Assembly: GCA_946800325.1 (NCBI GenBank)
Contig: OX326961.1
Span: 6,798,655-6,862,654, forward strand
DNA from: Luzula sylvatica
Lineage: Eukaryota; Streptophyta; Magnoliopsida; Poales; Juncaceae
DNA length: 64,000 bases
Direction of reading: 5' to 3'
Position numbers and translations under genes: made by a program. Shown piece after piece: positions 8,931 through 22,400 of this stretch (positions within the stretch are counted from its first letter, which is position 1; the number at the start of each line of letters is the position of its first letter). Below the pieces are notes generated by a model. It saw only the letters and a list, made by a program, of their open reading frames with translations, ran no database searches and had not been told where the DNA came from.

Positions 8931-9007
<77 letters not shown>
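8931..9007. repeat. compound microsatellite (CA)10(TA)28
   Basis: Ten CA units (8931-8950) run directly into about 28 TA units (to about 9007). The tract sits about 40 bp outside the first satellite monomer and marks the edge between unique and satellite DNA. Long TA tracts melt easily and vary in length. A frame at 8898-9134 crossing it encodes only Tyr-Ile and Cys-Val repeats and is not a gene. Confidence 0.97.
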
Positions 9008-9011
<4 letters not shown>

Positions 9012-9049
9012 AAATGCAAATTGTTCACACGACATGAAATGAAAATTGG

Positions 9050-10027
9050 ACTGAAAGATACGATACAAATGATCTAAAAACACGTTATTTGAACTCCTCA
9101 AAGCGTTAAAATCTTGTTTTGAATCGAAAAACAAACTTTCTTAGTGTTTGTGAAATTTGGTGAAAAGTTATGTACTGAAAGATATGATACAAATGATCTA
9201 AAAACACGTTATTCGAACTACACAAAGCGTTAAAATCTTGTTTTGAATCGAAAAACAAACTTTCTTAGTGTTTGTGAAATTTGGTGAAAAGTTATGTACT
9301 AAAAGATACGATACAAATGATCTAAAAACACGTTATTTGAACTCCTCAAAGCGTTAAAATCTTGTTTTGAATCGAAAAACAAACTTTCTTAGTGTTTGTG
9401 AAATTTGGTGAAAAGTTATGTACTAAAAGATACGATACAAATGATCTAAAAACACGTTATTTGAACTCCTCAAAGCGTTAAAATCTTGTTTTGAATCGAA
9501 AAACAAACTTTTTTAGTGTTTGTGAAATTTGGTGAAAACTTATGTACTAAAAGATACGATACAAATGATATAAAAACACGTTATTTGAACTCCTCAAAGC
9601 GTTAAAATCTTGTTTTGAATCGAAAAACAAACTTTCTTAGTGTTTGTGAAATTTGGTGAAAAGTTATTTAGTAAAAAGATTCGATACAAATGATCTAAAA
9701 ACACGTTATTTGAACTCCTAAAAGCGTTAAAATCTTGTTTTGAATCGAAAAACAAACTTTCTTAGTGTTTGTGAAATTTGGTGAAAAGTTATGTAGTAAA
9801 AGATAAAATACAAATGATCCAAAAACATGTTATTTGAACTCCTCAAAGCGTTCAAATCTTGTTTTGAATCGAAAAACAAACTTTCTTAGTGTTTGTGAAA
9901 TTTGGTGAAAAGTAATGTACTAAAAATACGATACAAATTATCTAAAAACAAGTTATTTGAACTCCTTAAATCGTCAAAATCATGTTTTGAAATCGAAAAA
10001 TAAACTTTCTTAGTGTTTGTGAAATTT
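9050..10027 (+). repeat. satellite array, block 1: about eight 124-bp monomers, plus orientation
   Basis: The motif GATACGATAC/GATATGATAC starts at 9057, 9181, 9305, 9429 and 9553, which is exactly 124 bp each time. Each monomer carries CTCAAAGCGTTAAAATC, GAATCGAAAAACAAAC and TTTGTGAAATTTGGTG elements. This edge block is in the opposite orientation to the rest of the array. Its last monomers are the most diverged, with substitutions and small indels between 9900 and 10020, as expected where homogenisation is weak. Confidence 0.97.
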
Positions 10028-10051
10028 TTTTTTACTACATAACTTTTCACC
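10028..10051. repeat. inversion junction (palindrome centre) of the satellite array
   Basis: The plus-oriented block stops within a monomer at GTGTTTGTGAAATTT, and after a 24-base spacer the complement (AAATTTTACAAACAC) begins. The flanking arms are inverted copies of the same satellite for about 1 kb on each side, so the junction is the centre of a large imperfect palindrome. The left monomer is cut short at the junction, indicating a rearrangement breakpoint rather than regular alternation. Confidence 0.92.
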
Positions 10052-10571
10052 AAATTTTACAAACACTAAGAAAGTTTGTTTTTCGATTCAAAATAAGATT
10101 TTAACGCTTTGAGGAGTACAAATAACGTGTTTTTAGATCATTTGTATCGTATCTTTTAGTACATAACTTTTCACCAAATTTAACAAACACTAAGAAAGTT
10201 TGTTTTTCGATTCAAAACAAGATCTTAACGCTTTGAGGTGTTCAAATAACGTGTTTTTAGATCATTTGTATCGTATCTTTTAGTACATAACTTTTCACCA
10301 AATTTCACAAACACTAAGAAAGTTTGTTTTTCGATTCAAAACAAGATTTTAACGCTTTGAGGAGTTCAAATAACCTGTTTTTAGATCATTTGTATCGTAT
10401 CTTTTAGTACATAACTATTCACCAAATTTCACAAACACTAAGAAAGTTTGTTTTTCGATTCAAAACAAGATTTTAACGCTTTGAGGAGTTCAAATAACGT
10501 GTTTTTATATCATTTGTATCGTATCTTTTAGTACATAACTTTTCACCAAATTTCACAAACACTAAGAAAGT

Positions 10572-10592
10572 TTGTTTTTCGATTCAAAACAA
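10572..10592. repeat. intramonomer dyad (example of one present in nearly every monomer)
   Basis: TTGTTTT (10572-10578) and AAAACAA (10586-10592) are perfect reverse complements around the 7-base loop TCGATTC. The same dyad recurs every 124 bp in both blocks. Occasional monomers break it, such as those with AACACAAG or AAAATAGG on the right arm. Short dyads forming cruciforms or bound by proteins have been proposed for several centromeric satellites; here the role is speculative. Confidence 0.7.
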
Positions 10593-10789
10593 GATTTTAA
10601 CGCTTTGAGGAGTTCAAATAACGTGTTTTTAGATCATTTGTATCGTATCTTTTACTACATAACTTTTCACCAAATTTTACAAACACTAAGAAAGTTTGTT
10701 TTTCGATTCAAAACAAGATTTTAACGCTTTGAGGAGTTCAAATAACGTGTTTTTAGATCATTTGCATCGTATCTTTTAGTACATAACTT

Positions 10790-13700
10790 TTCACCAAATT
10801 TCACAAACACTAAGAAAGTTTGTTTTTCGATTTCAAAACAAGATTTTAACGCTTTGAGGAGTTCAAATAACGTGTTTTTAGATCATTTGTATCGTATCTT
10901 TTAGTACATAACTTTTCACCAAATTTCACAAACACTAAGAAAGTTTGTTTTTCGATTCAAAACAAGATTTTAACGCTTTGAGGAGTTCAAATAACATGTT
11001 TTTAGATTATTTGTATCGTATCTTTTACTACATAACTTTTCACCAAATTTTACAAACACTAAGAAAGTTTGTTTTTCGATTCAAAACAAGATTTTAACGC
11101 TTTGAGGAGTTCAAATAACGTGTTTTTATATCATTTGTATCGTATCTTTTAGTACATAACTTTTCACCAAATTTTACAAACACTAAAAAAGTTTGTTTTT
11201 CGATTCAAAACAAGATTTTAACGCTTTGAGGAGTTCAAATAACGTGTTTTTAGATCATTGGTATCGTATCTTTCACTACATAACTTTTCACCAAATTTCA
11301 CAAACGCTAAGAAAGTTTGTTTTTCGATTCAAAACAAGATTTTAACGCTTTGAGGAGTTCAAATAACGTGTTTTTAGATCATTTGTATCGTTTCTTTTTG
11401 TACATAACTTTTCACCAAATTTCACAAACACTAAGAAAGTTTGTTTTTCGATTCAAAACAAGATTTTAACGCTTTGAGGAGTTCAAATAACGTGTTTTTA
11501 GATCATTTGTATCGTATCTTTCAGTACATAACTTTTCACCAAATTTCACAAACACTAAGAAAGTTTGTTTTTCGATTCAAAACAAGATTTTAACGCTTTG
11601 AGGAGTTCAAACAACGTGTTTTTAGATCATTTGCATCGTATCTTTTACTACATAAGTTTTCACCAAATTTTACAAACACAAAGAAAGTTTGTTTTTCGAT
11701 TCAAAACAAGATTTTAACGCTTTGAGGAGTTCAAATAACGTGTTTTTAGATCATTTGTATCGAATCTTTTTACTACATAACTTTTCACCAAATTTCACAA
11801 ACACTAAGAAAGTTTGTTTTTCGATTCAAAACAAAATTTTAACGCTTTGAGGAGTTCAAATAACGTGTTTTTATACCATTTGTATCGTATCTTTTAGTAC
11901 ATAACTTTTCACCAAATTTCACAAACACTAAGAAAGTTTGTTTTTCGATTCAAAACAAGATTTTAACGCTTTAAGAAGTTCAAATAACGTGTTTTTAGAT
12001 CATTTGTATCGTATCTTTTAGTGCATAACTTTTCACCAAATTTCACAAACACTAAGAAAGTTTGTTTTTCGATTCAAAACAAGATTTTAACGCTTTGAGG
12101 AGTTCAAATAACGTGTTTTTAGATCATTTGAATCGTATCTTTTACAACATAACTTTTCACCCAATTTCACAAACACTGAGAATGTTTGTTTTTCGATTCA
12201 AAACAAGATTTTAACGCTTTGAGGAGTTCAAATAACGTGTTTTTAGATCATTTGTATCGTATCATTTAGTGCATAACTTTTCACCAAATTTCACAGACAC
12301 TAAGAAAGTTTGTTTTTCGATTCAAAACAAGATTTTAACGCTTTGAGGAGTTCAAATAACGTGTTTTTAGATCATTTGTATCGTATCTTTCAGTACATAA
12401 CTTTTCACCAAATTTCACCAACACTAAGAAAGTTTGTTTTTCGATTCAAAACAAGATTTTAACACTTTGAGGAGTTCAAATAACGTGTTTTAAGATCATT
12501 TGTATCGTATCTTTCAGTACATAACTTTTAACCAAATTTCACAAACACTAAGAAAGTTTGTTTTTCGATTCAAAACAAGATTTTAACGCTTTGAGGAGTT
12601 CAAACAACGTGTTTTTAGATCATTGGTATCGTATCTTTTACTACATAACTTTTCACCAAATTTCACAAACGCTAAGAAAGTTTGTTTTTCGATTCAAAAC
12701 AAGATTTTAACGCTTTGAGGAGTTCAAATAACGTGTTTTTAGATCATTTGTATCGTATCTTTTAGTGCATAACTTTTCACCAAATTTCACAAACACTAAG
12801 AAAGTTTGTTTTTCGATTCAAAACAAGATTTTAACGCTTTAAGAAGTTCAAATAACGTGTTTTTAGATCATTTGTATCGTATCTTTTAGTGCATAACTTT
12901 TCACCAAATTTCACAGACACTAAGAAAGTTTGTTTTTCGATTCAAAACAAGATTTTAACGCTTTGAGGAGTTCAAATAACGTGTTTTTAGATCATTTGTA
13001 TCGTATCTTTCAGTACATAACTTTTCACCAAATTTCACAAACACTAAGAAAGTTTGTTTTTCGATTCAAAACAAGATTTTAACACTTTGAGGAGTTCAAA
13101 TAACGTGTTTTAAGATCATTTGTATCGTATCTTTCAGTACATAACTTTTCACCAAATTTCACAAACACTAAGAAAGTTTGTTTTTCGACTCAAAACAAGA
13201 TTTTAACGCTTTGAGGAGTTCAAATAACGTGTTTTTAGATCATTTGTATCGAATCTTTTACTACATAACTTTTCACCAAATTTCACAAACACAAAGAAAG
13301 TTTGTTTTTCGATTCAAAACAAGATTTTAACGCTTTGAGGAGTTCAAATAACGTGTTTTTAGATCATTTGTATCGTATCTTTTAGTGCATAACTTTTCAC
13401 CAAATTTCACAAACACTAAGAAAGTTTGTTTTTCGATTCAAAACAAGATTTTAACGCTTTGAGGAGTTCAAATAACGTGTTTTTAGATCATTTGTATCGT
13501 ATCTTTTAGTGCATAACTTTTCACCAAATTTCACAAACACTAAGAAAGTTTGTTTTTCGATTCAAAACAAGATTTTAACGCTTTGAGGAGTTCAAATAAC
13601 GTGTTTTTAGATCATTTGTATCGTATCTTTTACTACATAACTTTTCACCAAATTTCACAAACACTAAGAAAGTTTGTTTTTCGATTCAAAACAAGATTTT

Positions 13701-16700
13701 AACGCTTTGAGGAGTTCAAATAACGTGTTTTTAGATCATTGGTATCGTATCTTTTACTACATAACTTTTCACCAAATTTCACAAACGCTAAGAAAGTTTG
13801 TTTTTCGATTCAAAACAAGATTTTAACGCTTTGAGGAGTTCAAATAACGTGTTTTTAGATCATTTGTATCGTATCTTTTAGTGCATAACTTTTCACCAAA
13901 TTTCACAAACACTAAGAAAGTTTGTTTTTCGATTCAAAACAAGATTTTAACGCTTTGAGGAGTTCAAATAACGTGTTTTTAGATCATTTGTATCGTATCT
14001 TTTAGTGCATAACTTTTCACCAAATTTCACAAACACTAAGAAAGTTTGTTTTTCGATTCAAAACAAGATTTTAACGCTTTGAGGAGTTCAAATAACGTGT
14101 TTTTAGATCATTGGTATCGTATCTTTTACTACATAACTTTTCACCAAATTTCACAAACGCTAAGAAAGTTTGTTTTTCGATTCAAAACAAGATTTTAACG
14201 CTTTGAGGAGTTCAAATAACGTGTTTTTAGATCATTTGTATCGTATCTTTTAGTGCATAACTTTTCACCAAATTTCACAAACACTAAGAAAGTTTGTTTT
14301 TCGATTCAACACAAGATTTTAACGCTTTGAGGAGTTCAAATAACATGTTTTTAGATCATTTGTATCGTATCTTTTACTACATAACTTTTCACCAAATTTT
14401 ACAAACACTAAGAAAGTTTGTTTTTCTATTCAAAATAAGATATTAACGCTTTGAGGAGTTCAAATAACATGTTTTTAGATCATTTGCATCGTATCTTTTA
14501 CTACATAAGTTTTCACCAAATTTTACAAACACAAAGAAAGTTTGTTTTTCGATTCAAAACAAGATTTTAACGCTTTGAGGAGTTCAAATAACGTGTTTTT
14601 AGATCATTTGTATCGAATCTTTTTACTACATAACTTTTCACCAAATTTCACAAACACTAAGAAAGTTTGTTTTTCGATTCAAAACAAAATTTTAACGCTT
14701 TGAGGAGTTCAAATAACGTGTTTTTATACCATTTGTATCGTATCTTTTAGTACATAACTTTTCACCAAATTTCACAAACACTAAGAAAGTTTGTTTTTCG
14801 ATTCAAAACAAGATTTTAACGCTTTAAGAAGTTCATATAACGTGTTTTTAGATCATTTGTATCGTATCTTTTAGTGCATAACTTTTCATCAAATTTCACA
14901 AACACTAAGAAAGTTTGTTTTTCGATTCAAAACAAGATTTTAACGCTTTGAGGAGTTCAAATAACGTGTTTTTAGATCATTTGAATCGTATCTTTTACTA
15001 CATAACTTTTCACCCAATTTCACAAACACTGAGAATGTTTGTTTTTCGATTCAAAACAAGATTTTAACGCTTTGAGGAGTTAAAATAACGTGTTTTTAGA
15101 TCATTGGTATCGTATCATTTAGTGCATAACTTTTCACCAAATTTCACAGACACTAAGAAAGTTTGTTTTTCGATTCAAAACAAGATTTTAACGCTTTGAG
15201 GAGTTCAAATAACGTGTTTTTAGATCATTTGTATCGTATCTTTCAGTACATAACTTTTCACCAAATTTCACCAACACTAAGAAAGTTTGTTTTTCGATTC
15301 AAAACAAGATTTTAACACTTTGAGGAGTTCAAATAACGTGTTTTAAGATCATTTGTATCGTATCTTTCAGTACATAACTTTTCACCAAATTTCACAAACA
15401 CTAAGAAAGTTTGTTTTTCGATACAAAACAAGATTTTAACGCTTTGAGGAGTTCAAACAACGTGTTTTTAGATCATTGGTATCGTATCTTTTACTACATA
15501 ACTTTTCACCAAATTTCACAAACGCTAAGAAAGTTTGTTTTTCGATTCAAAACAAGATTTTAACGCTTTGAGGAGTTCAAATAACGTGTTTTTAGATCAT
15601 TTGTATCGTATCTTTTAGTGCATAACTTTTCACCAAATTTCACAAACACTAAGAAAGTTTGTTTTTCGATTCAAAACAAGATTTTAACGCTTTAAGAAGT
15701 TCAAATAACGTGTTTTTAGATCATTTGTATAGTATCTTTTAGTGCATAACTTTTCACCAAATTTCACAGACACTAAGAAAGTTTGTTTTTCGATTCAAAA
15801 CAAGATTTTAACGCTTTGAGGAGTTCAAATAACGTGTTTTTAGATCATTTGTATCGTATCTTTCAGTACATAACTTTTCACCAAATTTCACAAACACTAA
15901 GAAAGTTTGTTTTTCGATTCAAAACAAGATTTTAACACTTTGAGGAGTTCAAATAACGTGTTTTAAGATCATTTGTATCGTATCTTTCAGTACATAACTT
16001 TTCACCAAATTTCACAAACACTAAGAAAGTTTGTTTTTCGACTCAAAACAAGATTTTAACGCTTTGAGGAGTTCAAATAACGTGTTTTTAGATCATTTGT
16101 ATCGTATCTTTTACTACATAACTTTTCACCAAATTTCACAAACACAAAGAAAGTTTGTTTTTCGATTCAAAACAAGATTTTAACGCTTTGAGGAGTTCAA
16201 ATAACGTGTTTTTAGATCATTTGCATCGTATCTTTTAGTACATAACTTTTCACCAAATTTCACAAACACTAAGAAAGTTTGTTTTTCGATTTCAAAACAA
16301 GATTTTAACGCTTTGAGGAGTTCAAATAACGTGTTTTTAGATCATTTGTATCGTATCTTTTACTACATAACTTTTCACCAAATTTTACAAACACTAAGAA
16401 AGATTGTTTTTCGATTCAAAACAAGATTTTAACGCTTTGAGGAGTTCAAATAACGTGTTTTTAGATCATTTGTATCGTATCTTTTAGTACATAACTTTTC
16501 ACCAAATTTTACAAACACTAAAAAAGTTTGTTTTTCGATTCAAAACAAGATTTTAACGCTTTGAGGAGTTCAAATAACGTGTTTTTAGATCATTGGTATC
16601 GTATCTTTTACTACATAACTTTTCACCAAATTTCACAAACGCTAAGAAAGTTTGTTTTTCGATTCAAAACAAGATTTTAACGCTTTGAGGAGTTCAAATA

Positions 16701-17640
16701 ACGTGTTTTTATATCATTTGTATCGTATCTTTTAGTACATAACTTTTCACCAAATTTCACAAACACTAAGAAAGTTTGTTTTTCGATTCAAAACAAGATT
16801 TTAACGCTTTGAGGAGTTCAAATAACGTGTTTTTAGATCATTTGTATCGTTTCTTTTTGTACATAACTTTTCACCAAATTTCACAAACACTAAGAAAGTT
16901 TGTTTTTCGATTCAAAACAAGATTGTAACGCTTTGAGGAGTTCAAATAACGTGTTTTTAGATAATTTGTATCGTATCTTTCAGTACATAACTTTTCACCA
17001 AATTTCACAAACACTAAGAAAGTTTGTTTTTCGATTCAAAACAAGATTTTAACGCTTTGAGGAGTTCAAACAACGTGTTTTTAGATCATTTGCATCGTAT
17101 CTTTTACTACATAAGTTTTCACCAAATTTTACAAACACAAAGAAAGTTTGTTTTTCGATTCAAAACAAGATTTTAACGCTTTGAGGAGTTCAAATAACGT
17201 GTTTTTAGATCATTTGTATCGAATCTTTTTACTACATAACTTTTCACCAAATTTCACAAACAATAAGAAAGTTTGTTTTTCGATTCAAAACAAAATTTTA
17301 ACGCTTTGAGGAGTTCAAATAACGTGTTTTTATACCATTTGTATCGTATCTTTTAGTACATAACTTTTCACCAAATTTCACAAACACTAAGAAAGTTTGT
17401 TTTTCGATTCAAAACAAGATTTTAACGCTTTAAGAAGTTCAAATAACGTGTTTTTAGATCATTTGTATCGTATCTTTTAGTGCATAACTTTTCACCAAAT
17501 TTCACAAACACTAAGAAAGTTTGTTTTTCGATTCAAAACAAGATTTTAACGCTTTGAGGAGTTCAAATAACGTGTTTTTAGATCATTTGAATCGTATCTT
17601 TTACTACATAACTTTTCACCCAATTTCACAAACACTGAGA
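10790..17640 (-). repeat. duplicated satellite segment, 5459-bp offset
   Basis: The rare variant TTTCTTTTTG occurs at 11391 and 16850, and the GAGAATGTTTG variant (AATG) at 12181 and 17640. Both pairs are 5459 bp apart (44 monomers plus 3 bp). Monomer order between about 10.8-12.2 kb and 16.2-17.6 kb matches by eye, so a multi-monomer block was copied as a unit. The boundaries are approximate. Confidence 0.7.
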
Positions 17641-19499
17641 ATGTTTGTTTTTCGATTCAAAACAAGATTTTAACGCTTTGAGGAGTTAAAATAACGTGTT
17701 TTTAGATCATTTGTATCGTATCATTTAGTGCATAACTTTTCACCAAATTTCACAGACACTAAGAAAGTTTGTTTTTCGATTCAAAACAAGATTTTAACGC
17801 TTTGAGGAGTTCAAATAACGTGTTTTTAGATCATTTGTATCGTATCTTTCAGTACATAACTTTTCACCAAATTTCACCAACACTAAGAAAGTTTGTTTTT
17901 CGATTCAAAACAAGATTTTAACACTTTTGAGGAGTTCAAATAACGTGTTTTAAGATCATTTGTATCGTATCTTTCAGTACATAACTTTTCACCAAATTTC
18001 ACAAACACTAAGAAAGTTTGTTTTTCGATTCAAAACAAGATTTTAACGCTTTGAGGAGTTCAAACAACGTGTTTTTAGATCATTGGTATCGTATCTTTTA
18101 CTACATAACTTTTCACCAAATTTCACAAACGCTAAGAAAGTTTGTTTTTCGATTCAAAACAAGATTTTAACGCTTTGAGGAGTTCAAATAACGTGTTTTT
18201 AGATCATTTGTATCGTATCTTTTAGTGCATAACTTTTCACCAAATTTCACAGACACTAAGAAAGTTTGTTTTTCGATTCAAAACAAGATTTTAACGCTTT
18301 GAGGAGTTCAAATAACGTGTTTTTAGATCATTTGTATCGTATCTTTCAGTACATAACTTTTCACCAAATTTCACAAACACTAAGAAAGTTTGTTTTTCGA
18401 TTCAAAACAAGATTTTAACACTTTGAGGAGTTCAAATAACGTGTTTTAAGATCATTTGTATCGTATCTTTCAGTACATAACTTTTCACCAAATTTCACAA
18501 ACACTAAGAAAGTTTGTTTTTCGACTCCAAACAAGATTTTAACGCTTTGAGGAGTTCAAATAACGTGTTTTTAGATCATTTGTATCGAATCTTTTACTAC
18601 ATAACTTTTCACCAAATTTCACAAACACAAAGAAAGTTTGTTTTTCGATTCAAAACAAGATTTTAACGCTTTGAGGAGTTCAAATAACGTGTTTTTAGAT
18701 CATTTGTATCGTATCTTTTAGTGCATAACTTTTCACCAAATTTCACAAACACTAAGAAAGTTTGTTTTTCGATTCAAAACAAGATTTTAACGCTTTGAGG
18801 AGTTCAAATAACGTGTTTTTAGATCATTTGTATCGTATCTTTTACTACATAACTTTTCACCAAATTTCACATACACTAAGAAAGTTTGTTTTTCGATTCA
18901 AAACAAGATTTTAACGCTTTGAGGAGTTCAAATAACGTGTTTTTAGATCATTGGTATCGTATCTTTTACTACATAACTTTTCACCAAATTTCACAAACGC
19001 TAAGAAAGTTTGTTTTTCGATTCAAAACAAGATTTTAACGCTTTGAGGAGTTCAAATAACGTGTTTTTAGATAATTTGTATCGTATCTTTTAGTGCATAA
19101 CTTTTCACCAAATTTCACAAACACTAAGAAAGTTTGTTTTTCGATTCAAAACAAGATTTTAACGCTTTGAGGAGGTCAAATAACGTGTTTTTAGATCATT
19201 TGTATCGTATCTTTTAGTGCATAACTTTTCACCAAATTTCACAAACACTAAGAAAGTTTGTTTTTCGATTCAAAACAAGATTTTAACGCTTTGAGGAGTT
19301 CAAATAACGTGTTTTTAGATCATTGGTATCGTATCTTTTACTACATAACTTTTCACCAAATTTCACAAACGCTAAGAAAGTTTGTTTTTCGATTCAAAAC
19401 AAGATTTTAACGCTTTGAGGAGTTCAAATAACGTGTTTTTAGATCATTTGTATCGTATCTTTTAGTGCATAACTTTTCACCAAATTTCACAAACACTAA

Positions 19500-22400
19500 G
19501 AAAGTTTGTTTTTCGATTCAACACAAGATTTTAACGCTTTGAGGAGTTCAAATAACATGTTTTTAGATCATTTGTATCGTATCTTTTACTACATAACTTT
19601 TCACCAAATTTTACAAACACTAAGAAAGTTTGTTTTTCTATTCAAAACAAGATATTAACGCTTTGAGGAGTTCAAATAACATGTTTTTAGATCATTTGCA
19701 TCGTATCTTTTACTACATAAGTTTTCACCAAATTTTACAAACACAAAGAAAGTTTGTTTTTCGATTCAAAACAAGATTTTAACGCTTTGAGGAGTTCAAA
19801 TAACGTGTTTTTAGATCATTTGTATCGAATCTTTTTACTACATAACTTTTCACCAAATTTCACAAACACTAAGAAAGTTTGTTTTTCGATTCAAAACAAA
19901 ATTTTAACGCTTTGAGGAGTTCAAATAACGTGTTTTTATACCATTTGTATCGTATCTTTTAGTACATAACTTTTCACCAAATTTCACAAACACTAAGAAA
20001 GTTTGTTTTTCGATTCAAAACAAGATTTTAACGCTTTAAGAAGTTCAAATAACGTGTTTTTAGATCATTTGTATCGTATCTTTTAGTGCATAACTTTTCA
20101 CCAAATTTCACAAACACTAAGAAAGTTTGTTTTTCGATTCAAAACAAGATTTTAACGCTTTGAGGAGTTCAAATAACGTGTTTTTAGATCATTTGAATCG
20201 TATCTTTTACTACATAACTTTTCACCCAATTTCACAAACACTGAGAATGTTTGTTTTTCGATTCAAAACAAGATTTTAACGCTTTGAGGAGTTAAAATAA
20301 CGTGTTTTTAGATCATTGGTATCGTATCATTTAGTGCATAACTTTTCACCAAATTTCACCGACACTAAGAAAGTTTGTTTTTCGATTCAAACCAAAATTT
20401 TAACGCTTTGAGGAGTTCAAATAACGTGTTTTTAGATCATTTGTATCGTATCTTTCAGTACATAACTTTTCACCAAATTTCACCAACACTAAGAAAGTTT
20501 GTTTTTCGATTCAAAACAAGATTTTAACACTTTGAGGAGTTCAAATAACGTGTTTTAAGATCATTTGTATCGTATCTTTCAGTACATAACTTTTCACCAA
20601 ATTTCACAAACACTAAGAAAGTTTGTTTTTCGATTCAAAACAAGATTTTAACGCTTTGAGGAGTTCAAACAACGTGTTTTTAGATAATTGGTATCGTATC
20701 TTTTACTACATAACTTTTCACCAAATTTCACAAACGCTAAGAAAGTTTGTTTTTCGATTCAAAACAAGATTTTAACGCTTTGAGGAGTTCAAATAACGTG
20801 TTTTTAGATCATTTGTATCGTATCTTTTAGTGCATAACTTTTCACCAAATTTCACAAACACTAAGAAAGTTTGTTTTTCGATTCAAAACAAGATTTTAAC
20901 GCTTTAAGAAGTTCAAATAACGTGTTTTTAGATCATTTGTATCGTATCTTTTAGTGCATAACTTTTCACCAAATTTCACAGACACTAAGAAAGTTTGTTT
21001 TTCGATTCAAAACAAGATTTTAACGCTTTGATGAGTTCAAATAACGTGTTTTTAGATCATTTGTATCGTATCTTTCAGTACATAACTTTTCACCAAATTT
21101 CACAAACACTAAGAAAGTTTGTTTTTCGATTCAAAACAAGATTTTAACACTTTGAGGAGTTCAAATAACGTGTTTTAAGATCATTTGTATCGTATATTTC
21201 AGTACATAACTTTTCACCAAATTTCACAAACACTAAGAAAGTTTGTTTTTCGACTCAAAACAAGATTTTAACGCTTTGAGGAGTTCAAATAACGTGTTTT
21301 TAGATCATTTGTATCGAATCTTTTACTACATAACTTTTCACCAAATTTCACAAACACAAAGAAAGTTTGTTTTTCGATTCAAAACAAGATTTTAACGCTT
21401 TGAGGAGTTCAAATAACGTGTTTTTAGATCATTTGTATCGTATCTTTTAGTGCATAACTTTTCACCAAATTTCACAAACACTAAGAAAGTTTGTTTTTCG
21501 ATTCAAAACAAGATTTTAACGCTTTGAGGAGTTCAAATAACGTGTTTTTAGATCATTTGTATCGTATCTTTTACTACATAACTTTTCACCAAATTTCACA
21601 AACACTAAGAAAGTTTGTTTTTCGATTCAAAACAAGATTTTAACGCTTTGAGGAGTTCAAATAACGTGTTTTTAGATCATTGGTATCGTATCTTTTACTA
21701 CATAACTTTTCACCAAATTTCACAAACGCTAAGAAAGTTTGTTTTTCGATTCAAAACAAGATTTTAACGCTTTGAGGAGTTCGAATAACGTGTTTTTAGA
21801 TCATTTGTATCGTATCTTTTAGTGCATAACTTTTCACCAAATTTCACAAACACTAAGAAAGTTTGTTTTTCGATTCAAAACAAGATTTTAACGCTTTGAG
21901 GAGTTCAAATAACGTGTTTTTAGATCATTGGTATCGTATCTTTTACTACATAACTTTACACCAAATTTCACAAACGCTAAGAAAGTTTGTTTTTCGATTC
22001 AAAACAAGATTTTAACGCTTTGAGGAGTTCAAATAACGTGTTTTTAGATCATTTGTATCGTATCTTTTAGTGCGTAACTTTTCACCAAATTTCACAAACA
22101 CTAAGAAAGTTTGTTTTTCGATTCAAAAATAGGTTTTAACGCTTTGAGGAGTTCAAATAACGTGTTTTTAGATCATTTGTATCGAATCTTCTACTACATA
22201 ACTTTTCACCAAATTTCACAAACACAAAGAAAGTTTGTTTTTCGATTCAAAACAAGATTTTAACGCTTTGAGGAGTTCAAATAACGTGTTTTTAGATCAT
22301 TTGTATCGTATATTTTAGTACATAACTTTTCACCAAATTTCACAAACACTAAGAAAGTTTGTTTTTCGATTCAACACAAGATTTTAACGCTTTGAGGAGT

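Noticed and set aside
8898..9134. 78-codon minus-strand frame with Tyr-Ile and Cys-Val repeats
   Set aside because: It is the translation of the (CA)n(TA)n microsatellite plus the first satellite monomer.
15034..20246. A simple 2606-bp (21-monomer) HOR
   Set aside because: The two equal intervals have different monomer content and different extra bases. They match blocks elsewhere at other offsets, so the equal length is coincidental.
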